Shown: piece after piece, positions 44,123 through 52,320 of the stretch | Layout of the letters: each line of letters starts with the position of its first letter | Numbering within the stretch: the stretch's first letter is position 1 | Assembly: GCA_029006135.1 (NCBI GenBank) | Contig: JAQXGE010000045.1 | Location: forward strand, 1-64,000 | Origin: Oscillospiraceae bacterium | GTDB taxonomy: Bacteria; Bacillota; Clostridia; Oscillospirales; Ruminococcaceae | DNA length: 64,000 nucleotides | Direction: 5' to 3' | Notes under the pieces: model-generated | Databases searched by the model: none | Seen by the model: only the letters and a program-made list of their open reading frames with translations | Told to the model about the DNA's origin: nothing | Made by a program: the position numbers and the translations under genes

Positions 44123-45052
44123 GTGAGTATCACAACACTAATAAACGCACTGCCGGGTGCATTGGCACAGGGCCTGATTTGGGCCATAATGGCAATCGGC
44201 GTTTACATTACTTTCCGCATTTTGAACGTATCTGACCTGACAGTTGATGGCACGCTTGCTCTGGGCGGCGCTGTCTGCATTATGTGTATGGTGTCAGGAA
44301 TGAATGTCTGGCTCTCTATGCTGTGCGCCTTTGGTGCGGGACTTTTGGCTGGCCTTACTACGGGTTTGTTCCACACGTTTATGGGGATTCCTGCTATTCT
44401 TGCGGGCATTCTGACACAGCTTTCCCTGTATTCAGTCAATCTGAAAATTATGGGCAAAGCGAATCAGGCAATCAACGTTGACAAATATGACTTGCTGGTT
44501 TCTCTGCGTTACATTAAGGGCGTTGCACTCCAGAAAAACACAATCTTCATTGTTGCCATGATTGTCGTTGTGCTGATTGCCGTCCTTTACTGGTTCTTTG
44601 GCACAGAGCTGGGCTGCTCAATTCGTGCTACCGGCTGTAATGGCAATATGGCCCGCGCACAAGGCATCAATACCAACTTTACAACAGTTTTAGGCTTGAT
44701 GCTCTCCAACGGCCTTGTCGCTTTTTCCGGCGCTCTCCTCAGTCAGTATCAGGGCTTTGCCGATGTACAGATGGGCCGCGGCGCAATTGTTATTGGCCTT
44801 GCTGCTGTGGTCATTGGTGAGGCGGTATTCAGCAAGATTTTCCGGAACTTTGCACTCAAGCTGCTCAGTGTTGCTATTGGCAGCATCATCTACTATGTTG
44901 TCATGCAGGTGTGCATCTGGTTTAAGATTGATACGGACCTGCTCAAGATGCTCAGTGCGATTATTGTTGCGGTCTTCCTGGCGGTGCCGTACTGGAAAAC
45001 AAAGTATTTTACCCGCGTTACGGTGAAGAAGGAGGAAAAGGCAGATGCTTGA
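44123..45052 (+). CDS. ABC transporter permease (TrpY-like)
   Basis: Membrane subunit of the importer, 309 residues, about eight or nine hydrophobic helices, BPD_transp_2 type. The LNVSDLTVDGTLALGGAV block near 34-51 is typical of this family, and SIRATGCNGNMARAQGI is the cytoplasmic coupling loop. Start GTG 44123 has GAGG 7 bases upstream. The C-terminus is Lys/Glu-rich and contains the AAGGAGG ribosome site of the ATPase gene, which overlaps by 8 bases. Confidence 0.9.
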   Translation: MSITTLINALPGALAQGLIWAIMAIGVYITFRILNVSDLTVDGTLALGGAVCIMCMVSGMNVWLSMLCAFGAGLLAGLTTGLFHTFMGIPAILAGILTQLSLYSVNLKIMGKANQAINVDKYDLLVSLRYIKGVALQKNTIFIVAMIVVVLIAVLYWFFGTELGCSIRATGCNGNMARAQGINTNFTTVLGLMLSNGLVAFSGALLSQYQGFADVQMGRGAIVIGLAAVVIGEAVFSKIFRNFALKLLSVAIGSIIYYVVMQVCIWFKIDTDLLKMLSAIIVAVFLAVPYWKTKYFTRVTVKKEEKADA

Positions 45053-45833
45053 GATCAAGAATGTGTACAAGACCTTCAATCCCGGAACCGTAAACGAAAA
45101 GGTCGCGCTGAAAGGCTTAAATCTGACGCTGAATGACGGCGATTTTGTGACGGTCATTGGCGGCAACGGTGCCGGCAAGTCCACTATGCTGAATGCCGTC
45201 GCCGGTGTCTGGCCGGTGGATATGGGAAAAATCATCATTGACGGGCAGGATATCACTCGGCTTTCAGAACATAAGCGTGCCAAATATATCGGCCGTGTGT
45301 TCCAGGACCCGATGATGGGCACGGCGGCTACGATGGGAATTGATGAAAATCTGGCTTTGGCTGCCCGCCGCGGTGAGGGGCGTTCTCTTCGCACCGGAAT
45401 CACCAAAAAAGAGCGTGAAGAATACCATGAACTGCTTAAATCCCTTGGCCTTGGCCTTGAGGATCGCATGACGAGCAAGGTCGGGCTTCTTTCCGGCGGT
45501 CAGCGCCAGGCGGTTACACTGTTGATGGCAACACTGAAAAAACCGAAGCTTCTGCTCTTGGACGAACATACAGCAGCGCTTGACCCAAAAACGGCGGGCA
45601 AAGTTCTCGAACTTTCCGACAAAATCGTTCATGAACATAACCTTACCACGCTGATGATCACGCACAATATGCGGGATGCCATCAAATATGGCAACCGTCT
45701 GATTATGATGCATGAGGGACATATCATTTATGATGTGCGCGGCGAGGAGAAATCTCATCTTGAGGTTTCGGATCTTTTGCTTCGCTTTGAGCAGGCGGGC
45801 GGCGAAGCAAATGACCGCATGATTTTGTCCTGA
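45045..45833 (+). CDS. ABC transporter ATP-binding protein (TrpZ-like)
   Basis: Single nucleotide-binding domain of 262 residues energising the permease. Walker A GGNGAGKST (about 40-48), signature LSGGQRQ, and Walker B LLLLDEHTAALDP are intact, with the H-loop histidine in ITHNMRD. The Walker B has DEH rather than DEP, which is common in this subfamily. Its start lies inside the permease 3' end. A terminator follows at 45864. Confidence 0.93.
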   Translation: MLEIKNVYKTFNPGTVNEKVALKGLNLTLNDGDFVTVIGGNGAGKSTMLNAVAGVWPVDMGKIIIDGQDITRLSEHKRAKYIGRVFQDPMMGTAATMGIDENLALAARRGEGRSLRTGITKKEREEYHELLKSLGLGLEDRMTSKVGLLSGGQRQAVTLLMATLKKPKLLLLDEHTAALDPKTAGKVLELSDKIVHEHNLTTLMITHNMRDAIKYGNRLIMMHEGHIIYDVRGEEKSHLEVSDLLLRFEQAGGEANDRMILS

Positions 45834-45863
45834 TTAGGAGAATTCCTTTTTGACCACTGCATG

Positions 45864-45890
45864 ATGCCGGGCTTTTGGCCCGGCATTTTT
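45864..45890 (+). terminator. Terminator after the ABC importer
   Basis: A 9-bp perfect stem ATGCCGGGC (45864-45872)/GCCCGGCAT (45878-45886), then TTTT. Confidence 0.9.
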
Positions 45891-45995
45891 TATGCGCAGA
45901 ATAAAGGAATTTTTCAATCGTTTCGGGAGGAACGCCGATTTTCGGGGCGCTTTCCGGCAAATTTTGTCCCTATTCATCAATTTTTTATGAAGTGA

Positions 45996-46024
45996 TTTTC
46001 AAATCTCGATTTATATGCTATAAT
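45996..46024 (+). promoter_or_regulatory. Extended -10 promoter for the HAD phosphatase gene
   Basis: TTTTCA (45996-46001), 17-base spacer, TATAAT (46019-46024) preceded by TGC. Confidence 0.65.
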
Positions 46025-46056
46025 AAACCCTGTATATCGGAACGGGAGGAAAAGTA

Positions 46057-46707
46057 ATGGCGCGTTATGACGCAATCTTGTTTGATGTGGACGGTACATT
46101 GATTCATTCCCGTCCCGGAATTATGAATTCGTTTGCCTATGCGTTTCAGCAGATGGGGGTGGACCCTGCTGGAATAGATCTTTCCCGTTATCTTGGCCCG
46201 CCGCTACGGTGGAGTTTTTCGCAGCACTTTTCGGATGAATCGCAAGTGGAACGTGCTGTGGAACTGTATCGGGATCAATATGAAAAGCAGGGAATGCACG
46301 AGTGTTCACTGTTTCCCGGTGTAATGAAAATGCTTGAAACATTGCGTGAACAAGGAATTTTCTTAGCCACCGCAACATCCAAACCCACTGAGGTTGTTAC
46401 GCCCATTCTTGAAGAACAGGGGATACTTTCTCTGTTTGACCGCGTTGGCGGAGCAAGTATGGATAAAAGCGTTGACACCAAGACAGCTGTGATCCGGCAA
46501 GTACTGCAGGACCCGCGCCTTTGCGGGAAAAGCATTCTGATGGTGGGGGACCGTCAGGACGATATGCAGGGCGCGCGCGACTGCGGTTTGCCGGCCGTGG
46601 GAGTTCTCTACGGCTATGGCAGCCGCGAAGAACTCGCAGCATGGAACCCACTGCTTCTTGCTAGCGACTGTGAAGAATTGACTCGTTTTCTTTTGCAAAC
46701 CAACTGA
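46057..46707 (+). CDS. HAD-IA family phosphatase (phosphoglycolate phosphatase-like)
   Basis: A 216-residue HAD hydrolase with intact motifs: FDVDGTL (D10 nucleophile, D12 acid/base), the motif II serine/threonine in ATATSKP (about 105-111), Lys in the KSVDTK region and the motif IV acidic pair in GDRQDD. The small helical C1 cap spans about 17-80. The substrate is not evident; similar PGP-like enzymes act on small phosphate esters or pyrophosphate. Ribosome site GGGAGGA precedes ATG 46057. The surface protein gene follows after 24 bases. Confidence 0.88.
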   Translation: MARYDAILFDVDGTLIHSRPGIMNSFAYAFQQMGVDPAGIDLSRYLGPPLRWSFSQHFSDESQVERAVELYRDQYEKQGMHECSLFPGVMKMLETLREQGIFLATATSKPTEVVTPILEEQGILSLFDRVGGASMDKSVDTKTAVIRQVLQDPRLCGKSILMVGDRQDDMQGARDCGLPAVGVLYGYGSREELAAWNPLLLASDCEELTRFLLQTN

Positions 46708-46731
46708 TTTGATTGGGGGAGAACAAATCTT

Positions 46732-48435
46732 ATGAACCGTGAAAATCCCAGCAACCGCGTTTCGTTCAGTCCAACCCAGCGCAAAGCGTGTCTGGTGATT
46801 GTGGGATGTATTCTTGCGGTGATTGTTACGTTTGTCGCAGCTTGGATTCTTCCTGCTAGTTTTGGCGGGAACAATCACTATGATCCGGAACAATACCCGG
46901 TTGACACCTCGCTGGATGCCGTTTTGACGCAGACGGGTGATGCGGAGGGGACTGATTATGTAAATGCATCGGTCTTTGTAGGTGATCAGTTTGCGGAATC
47001 TCTCTATTCCGGCAGATATATTACCATTGATCAGTTTGCCGGCAAAAGCGGAATGACGCTGGACTCGCTGCTGCGGGATACCTGTGTTTACTTTGAAGGG
47101 GATTCGTCATCCTATACTGTTCCGCAGGCAATGGCCATGATGAAACCGCGCCGCGTTGTGATGATGCTTGGCAGCAATAACACGGACGGAAGCCTTACCT
47201 GCAGTGCCTTTATCCAGAATTACCGCAAGGACATTAAGGCGATTACATCGGCCTATTCATATTGCGATGTGATTGTATGTTCCATTCCTCCTGTGCTCAA
47301 AAGCCAGAAGAATGCTGCAAAAACTCAGCTTACAATTGACGAATTCAATCAGGCTCTGGCAGTGATGTGCAATGAGGATGGATATAAATTCCTCAATATT
47401 GCAGAAGATCTGAAAGGCAGCGATGGCTACGCCGAAGCCGCTTACCTGAATAATGACGGGGATGGATTCAACGGCGCGGGTGCCAATGCGGTTCTTAATT
47501 ATCTGCGCACTCATGTATATCAGACTTCCGATAATCGTCCTGATACCGAAAATATTCCGCACCGCGCGGAAAAAGTATCTTCTTCCTCTGCGCAGGCAAC
47601 GCCTGAACCAACGCCGGTAACATACCATCTGCAGTATCTTGTCGAGGAAGGCAAGGGAACCTTGTCCTGTGATGACCAAACCGGTGTGACCAATATTGAG
47701 ATGGATGCTCCGGAAAAGGAGACCGTCACGGTTACTGCGATCCCTGCGGATGGCTTTACGTTCTATAAATGGAGTGATGGCCAAACAAGTGCCACTCGTG
47801 TGGACAATGTCATGCGAAACATTAGTGTTACAGCAATGTTTAAGGATTCGCGTGTGGAACTTTCCATCGATAAGGGCGACACTGCCATCAAGGTGGGGGA
47901 GACGCTGACCATCAATGCCACCGTTCGTCTTGGCGGAAAAGATTATGATAACAGCGGCGTGCAGTGGTCTGTCAATGACGAACTCATGCAAAATGGCGGA
48001 TCTTACAGCTTTACACCGGATACTGCGGGAAGCTATACCATCAAAGCAGGGCTTGAGATTAACGGAAATTATGCTTCTCAGTCGCTGACAGTTACCGTAG
48101 AGAGCCTTCCCACCACAATCACCATTACCGGGGCTAACAGCATTCCGGCGGGAAGCAGCACGACTTTCCAAGCTAACGTGAGCAATCCGGTGGGAGATAC
48201 GACCTGGAGCTGCGCACAGCAGCCGGAATGGTCGGCTGCCGGAAACAGCGCCCAGTTCACGCCCAACTATCCCGGCAATTATGTTATTCGCGCCACCAAC
48301 AACGGCCAGTATAATGAGTTTACCCTTTCTGTCACAGAACCGGTTTCTACACCTGCGCCCGCTCCCACGCCGGGACCTATATTGGACTCTATCTTGAATG
48401 GGATTGTGGACGGCAGAGAGGATCACGATGACTGA
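46732..48435 (+). CDS. Membrane-anchored surface protein with degenerate SGNH/GDSL domain and Ig-like repeats
   Basis: A 567-residue protein with a cytoplasmic N-terminus, one membrane helix (about 19-41) and a large extracellular part. Residues about 75-262 resemble SGNH hydrolases of Firmicutes (VFVGDQ, MLGSNN, DGDGFN), but the catalytic Ser of GDS is Gln86 and the His of the DGxH motif appears as Asn247. Hydrolysis is therefore unlikely and glycan binding is a possible role. Next come a Thr/Pro linker, a Flg_new/InlB-like bacterial repeat (about 297-372, FYKWSDGQTSATR), two Ig-like domains (about 375-540) and a Pro/Thr-rich tail. Start ATG 46732 follows GGGGGAG. Confidence 0.8.
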   Translation: MNRENPSNRVSFSPTQRKACLVIVGCILAVIVTFVAAWILPASFGGNNHYDPEQYPVDTSLDAVLTQTGDAEGTDYVNASVFVGDQFAESLYSGRYITIDQFAGKSGMTLDSLLRDTCVYFEGDSSSYTVPQAMAMMKPRRVVMMLGSNNTDGSLTCSAFIQNYRKDIKAITSAYSYCDVIVCSIPPVLKSQKNAAKTQLTIDEFNQALAVMCNEDGYKFLNIAEDLKGSDGYAEAAYLNNDGDGFNGAGANAVLNYLRTHVYQTSDNRPDTENIPHRAEKVSSSSAQATPEPTPVTYHLQYLVEEGKGTLSCDDQTGVTNIEMDAPEKETVTVTAIPADGFTFYKWSDGQTSATRVDNVMRNISVTAMFKDSRVELSIDKGDTAIKVGETLTINATVRLGGKDYDNSGVQWSVNDELMQNGGSYSFTPDTAGSYTIKAGLEINGNYASQSLTVTVESLPTTITITGANSIPAGSSTTFQANVSNPVGDTTWSCAQQPEWSAAGNSAQFTPNYPGNYVIRATNNGQYNEFTLSVTEPVSTPAPAPTPGPILDSILNGIVDGREDHDD

Positions 48436-48492
48436 CCCTGGCACGCACCCACTGCATCCCTCCTGCATAATGTGAGGGCGGGAGGTGCTGAT

Positions 48493-48642
48493 ATGTTTTT
48501 CTATGATTGTGAGAAGGGCTATGTGCCCGATAACGGTCAAAACGATGTAACAGACGGCTCCGTAGAAAATTACGATTTTGATTGGAATGAACCGGAAGAT
48601 TCCTTGGAATCAGATGCAGGTTCTGAGGATAACGCCGAGTAA
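48493..48642 (+). CDS. Acidic microprotein, 49 residues
   Basis: A short open frame with GGAGG (48481-48485) 7 bases before its ATG. The product starts MFFYDCEKGYVPDNG and is strongly acidic, with about one residue in three Asp or Glu and only one Lys. It has a single Cys (Cys6), no membrane helix and no recognised family. It sits between the surface protein and a HAD nucleotidase gene, both on the same strand with short gaps, so co-transcription is plausible. Translation is inferred from the ribosome site only. Confidence 0.55.
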   Translation: MFFYDCEKGYVPDNGQNDVTDGSVENYDFDWNEPEDSLESDAGSEDNAE

Positions 48643-48669
48643 AATCAGGCCGTCAAACAGGAGTTAATC

Positions 48670-49419
48670 ATGGCATACTATACTTGTCTTTTGATGGATG
48701 CAGATAATACACTGCTGGATTTTGATGCAGCAGAGCGTGAAGCCATCGCTGATACTTTAAGTCACTACGGGCTGCCTCATGACACCGATGCGATTGACAC
48801 CTACCATCGCGTCAATCGCCAGTTGTGGGACAGTCTTGCCAAGGGTGAACTAAACCGAAATAAGCTGTTTGCAATTCGATTCAGCCGGGTGCTTCAGGCA
48901 ATGGGACTGCCCGAGCCGGAAAACGGCCGTGAAATGAACGATTACTACGAGGGTGAGTTGGCAAAACACGCTGACCTGATTCCAGGCTCGCTTAGCGCGT
49001 TGGAGGAACTGGGGGAGGTTGCTACGCTGGCAATCGTGTCCAACGGCGCCCAGGCTGTGCAGGAAGCCCGCCTGAGTGCATCCGGCATTGACCGGTTCAT
49101 GGATGGGATCTATATTTCGGAGAAAGTTGGCGCTGCAAAACCTTCTGCAAAACTTTTTGACTATTGCCTTCGGGATTTGGGCCTTGTAAACCGCAGCCGC
49201 GTCCTGGTTGTGGGGGATGATTTGATGGCGGACATCAAAGGCGGTATCAACGCCGGGCTTGACACCTGTTGGGTGAACTTTGCCAATGAGGAAAACCATA
49301 CGGATATTCAACCAAAATACACAGTCCAAAGTTATGAAGAACTTTACAAGATTGTGATGGAACCCGAGGAACTGGAAAACGTTGGAGTCCGCAGCCGTCG
49401 TCACCGGAACGAAGGGTAA
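48670..49419 (+). CDS. YjjG/YfnB-family HAD nucleotidase
   Basis: A 249-residue HAD phosphatase of the YjjG/YfnB type, a family that dephosphorylates non-canonical pyrimidine monophosphates. Motif I is LMDADNTLLDFD (nucleophile D10, acid/base D12), the typical YjjG form. Motif II is VSNGA, the motif III Lys lies in VGAAKPS, and motif IV is GDDLMADI. The helical cap spans about 18-100. Ribosome site AGGAG precedes ATG 48670. A terminator directly follows the stop. Confidence 0.87.
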   Translation: MAYYTCLLMDADNTLLDFDAAEREAIADTLSHYGLPHDTDAIDTYHRVNRQLWDSLAKGELNRNKLFAIRFSRVLQAMGLPEPENGREMNDYYEGELAKHADLIPGSLSALEELGEVATLAIVSNGAQAVQEARLSASGIDRFMDGIYISEKVGAAKPSAKLFDYCLRDLGLVNRSRVLVVGDDLMADIKGGINAGLDTCWVNFANEENHTDIQPKYTVQSYEELYKIVMEPEELENVGVRSRRHRNEG

Positions 49420-49421
49420 TT

Positions 49422-49455
49422 TGTGCCGCTGCTCAGCCGGGCAGCGGCACATTTT
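49422..49455 (+). terminator. Terminator after the YjjG-like gene
   Basis: A perfect 11-bp stem TGTGCCGCTGC (49422-49432)/GCAGCGGCACA (49441-49451), then TTTT. The ABC-F gene starts 33 bases later. Confidence 0.9.
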
Positions 49456-49487
49456 CGGGTAAAAAATAAGGAATCAAAGGTGTAAAA

Positions 49488-51383
49488 ATGCTCATTGAAC
49501 TGCAAGACCTTGGCAAGAGCTTTGGGGAACATGAGGTCCTAAAAAATATTACCGCCAACGTGGAGCGCGGGGATCGCATTGGAATCATCGGAGCGAACGG
49601 TACCGGCAAAACTACGTTCCTTCGCATCCTGTGCGGGGAAATGCTGCCGGATACCGGCACGGCATCCTTTGCGGCGGGGACGACCTGCGGATATCTGGAA
49701 CAGTCCGGACATCTTGACCCGGACAAAGACGTATACGAAACCATGCGTCTTGCCTTTCAGCCTGCGCTGGATGCAATGGAAAAGTTGGACGAACTTCAGC
49801 ACAGATTGGCCGCGGAACCTTCCAACAGCGACATTTCTGAACAGATCACACATTGCAATGCAGTGATTGATGCAATGGATGCCTATAATATGGACACCCA
49901 GATCAAAAAGGTGCTCAATGGTATGGGCTTCCCGGCAGATACGTGGAAGAAGCGCGCCGGTGTTCTTTCGGGCGGGGAGCAAACCCGGCTGCGGCTGGCA
50001 CGTCTGCTGCTTGAACGGCCGGACATTTTGATTCTTGATGAGCCGACCAACCATTTGGACATCGAAACAATGGAATGGCTGGAAAGCTATCTCAAGACTT
50101 ACCGCGGTGCTGTGCTTGTTGTCAGCCATGACCGATACTTTTTGGATGCTGTGTGCACCCGCATCTGGGAACTGACCGGAATGACCATTGAGGTGTTCAA
50201 AGGCAACTATTCGGCCTACCTGCCCCAGCGCGAAGCGGCAGACGAGCGCCAGCAAAAACAGCACGATGCGGACGTTGAGAAAGCCGCCAAGCTGCAGGAT
50301 TACGTTGACCGCAACCTTGTTCGCGCTTCTACCACAAAAATGGCCCAAAGCCGCCGTAAGCAACTTGAAAAACTTGAAATAACGCAGGCCCCCCGCGCAC
50401 AGGCCCGGCAGCTCAAATTTCGCTTTGAGTATGACATCGAGCCGTATGACGAACTTGTCATCATGAAAGGCCTGACGATCCGAATCGGTGACCGAACTCT
50501 GCTGGAACCGCTTGATTATGTGGTCCATCGCGGTGATAAGCTGGTCATTGCCGGGCCGAACGGCACAGGCAAATCTACGCTTCTGCAGGTGCTTGACGGA
50601 AAGCGCCGTCCCTCGGGCGGCATGGTTCGCCTTGGAAGCGGTGCAAAGGCTGGCATTTTTACGCAGCAGCAGACACGCCGTGCAGGACGGGTCATTGATG
50701 CCATCTGGAACCAGTATCCGCGCTTTACCGAGCTGGAAGTCCGCAGTCATCTGGCAAAGTTTGGATACCGCGGTGAGGAGGTATTCAAGGACTGTGCAAC
50801 ACTCTCCGGCGGGGAGATGGCACGGCTTCGCTTTGCCGAGCTTGCACTGGAACGTCCGAATTTGATGTTCCTTGATGAGCCGACCAACCACCTGGATATT
50901 TATATGCGTGAGAGCCTTACACAGGCATTGACGGCTTATACGGGAACGCTTCTTCTTGTAACGCATGACCGTTATCTCATGCAGACATTGGGATGTCCTA
51001 TTCTTTACCTTGAAAATGGACAAGCTACTTTCTACCGCGATTTTGAGGCCTTGCACAGCCGTTCCTCTGCCGAGACGCAGGCAGTACTCCCGAACCCTGC
51101 GGAAAAAACGCCGCGCGCTGCATACGGAAAAGAACAGCGCCGCCGGCGCGCTGAGGTGCGCAGCCGGCTGAAAGCTGTTGAGACGCAAATTGAAGAACTC
51201 GGCGCGCATATCGTGGAACTGGAAAACGAAATCAATGATCCGGAGGTCCTTCGCGACCATCTGCTTCTGCGTGACAAATGCGATGAACTCGATGATACGC
51301 GCTTCCATCAGCAGGAACTTTATGAAGAATGGGAAAAGCTGGCGGAGGAGCAGGAACGCTTTGATGCGGAGGACGCGCAGTAA
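49488..51383 (+). CDS. ABC-F family ATPase (ribosome-associated)
   Basis: A soluble tandem-ABC protein of 631 residues without membrane domains. NBD1 Walker A is GANGTGKTT (35-43) and NBD2 Walker A is GPNGTGKST (356-364); both have LSGGE signatures and DEPTNHLD Walker B boxes. The linker (about 240-315) is charged and helical, and residues about 545-631 form a C-terminal coiled coil as in Uup/YdiF types. ABC-F proteins act on the ribosomal E site in translation control or antibiotic protection. The short ribosome-contacting linker gives no clear sign of a resistance subtype, so a housekeeping role is more likely. Confidence 0.9.
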   Translation: MLIELQDLGKSFGEHEVLKNITANVERGDRIGIIGANGTGKTTFLRILCGEMLPDTGTASFAAGTTCGYLEQSGHLDPDKDVYETMRLAFQPALDAMEKLDELQHRLAAEPSNSDISEQITHCNAVIDAMDAYNMDTQIKKVLNGMGFPADTWKKRAGVLSGGEQTRLRLARLLLERPDILILDEPTNHLDIETMEWLESYLKTYRGAVLVVSHDRYFLDAVCTRIWELTGMTIEVFKGNYSAYLPQREAADERQQKQHDADVEKAAKLQDYVDRNLVRASTTKMAQSRRKQLEKLEITQAPRAQARQLKFRFEYDIEPYDELVIMKGLTIRIGDRTLLEPLDYVVHRGDKLVIAGPNGTGKSTLLQVLDGKRRPSGGMVRLGSGAKAGIFTQQQTRRAGRVIDAIWNQYPRFTELEVRSHLAKFGYRGEEVFKDCATLSGGEMARLRFAELALERPNLMFLDEPTNHLDIYMRESLTQALTAYTGTLLLVTHDRYLMQTLGCPILYLENGQATFYRDFEALHSRSSAETQAVLPNPAEKTPRAAYGKEQRRRRAEVRSRLKAVETQIEELGAHIVELENEINDPEVLRDHLLLRDKCDELDDTRFHQQELYEEWEKLAEEQERFDAEDAQ

Positions 51384-51433
51384 AGTTTTGCTCCGGAACG
51401 GGCTGCAGCATAAAAGAGTAATGGAACTGTAAC

Positions 51434-51461
51434 TTGCTTTCCGGATAAAATGCGGTATACT
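51434..51461 (+). promoter_or_regulatory. Promoter of the surface-glycan gene cluster
   Basis: TTGCTT (51434-51439), 16-base spacer, TATACT (51456-51461). The -10 region shares the 14-base string ATGCGGTATACTAA with the miaB promoter. No competing promoter is seen within the eight genes that follow. Confidence 0.65.
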
Positions 51462-51546
51462 AACTTTGAACTTTATAATTTTGCCGATTTCTTAATTCTG
51501 CTTCGGTCAAGCTGACAGAAGCACAAAAACAGGCAGGGAATCCATT

Positions 51547-52320
51547 TTGCAGACTACAATAATCATTGCCACACATAAGCCTTACTGGTTTCCGGAAGAT
51601 TCTATGTATCTTCCTGTCCAGATGGGGCATGCCATACATCCCGATATCGGTTGTGTCGGGGATGACACAGGGGAAAACATTTCAGAAAAAAACTGGAATT
51701 ATTGTGAACTGACCGGGCTTTACTGGGCAGCTAAGAATCTTGACTCGGACTATATCGGCATGGTGCACTATCGCCGGTATTTCGCCAGCCGAGTTCATCG
51801 TTTTTGTCCCAAAAAGCAGCAGGTAATCGGTCACGAGGAAATGAATGCCATTTTGGCGCATACAAATGTAATTCTTCCGAAGGAACGGCATTATTTTATT
51901 GAAACCAATTACACTCAGTATGTTCACGCCCATCATAAGCAGGACCTTGTCGTGACACGTTCTATCATTGAGCGCAAATGTCCGGAATATCTGCCTGCTT
52001 ATGATTTGTATATGTCCAAAACTCACGGGCATCACTTCAATATGTTCGTGATGAAACGGGAATTGCTCCAGCATTACTGCGATTGGCTGTTTGATATTCT
52101 TTTTGAGTTGGAAAAGGAACTTGATATCAGCGGATATTCTGTCAACGATAAAAGAGTATTTGGATTTGTGAGTGAGCGTTTGCTTGATGCCTGGCTGATG
52201 ACCAACAATATCTCGTATGAGGAATTGGATATTGTCTATATGGAAAATCAGCACTGGCTGCGCAAGGGCAGCGCATTTCTTCGCCGCAAGTTTTTCCCTG
52301 ACAGAGGTCATCATCTATGA
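51547..52320 (+). CDS. DUF4422 domain protein, probable glycosyltransferase
   Basis: A 257-residue cytoplasmic protein of the DUF4422 family, found in capsule and exopolysaccharide loci and related in fold to nucleotide-sugar-dependent glycosyltransferases. Hallmarks include the N-terminal IIIATHKPYW strand, GDDTGENIS, the central ELTGLYWAAKN block and YIGMVHYRRYF. The sugar transferred is unknown. Start TTG 51547 has AGGGAA 6 bases upstream. It is the first gene of the cluster and overlaps the next by ATGA. Confidence 0.82.
   Translation: MQTTIIIATHKPYWFPEDSMYLPVQMGHAIHPDIGCVGDDTGENISEKNWNYCELTGLYWAAKNLDSDYIGMVHYRRYFASRVHRFCPKKQQVIGHEEMNAILAHTNVILPKERHYFIETNYTQYVHAHHKQDLVVTRSIIERKCPEYLPAYDLYMSKTHGHHFNMFVMKRELLQHYCDWLFDILFELEKELDISGYSVNDKRVFGFVSERLLDAWLMTNNISYEELDIVYMENQHWLRKGSAFLRRKFFPDRGHHL

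Noticed and set aside
49539-51308. Open frame of 589 codons on the minus strand opposite the ABC-F gene
   Set aside because: Shadow of an intact ABC-F gene; its translation is rich in His/Cys/Arg with no family match.
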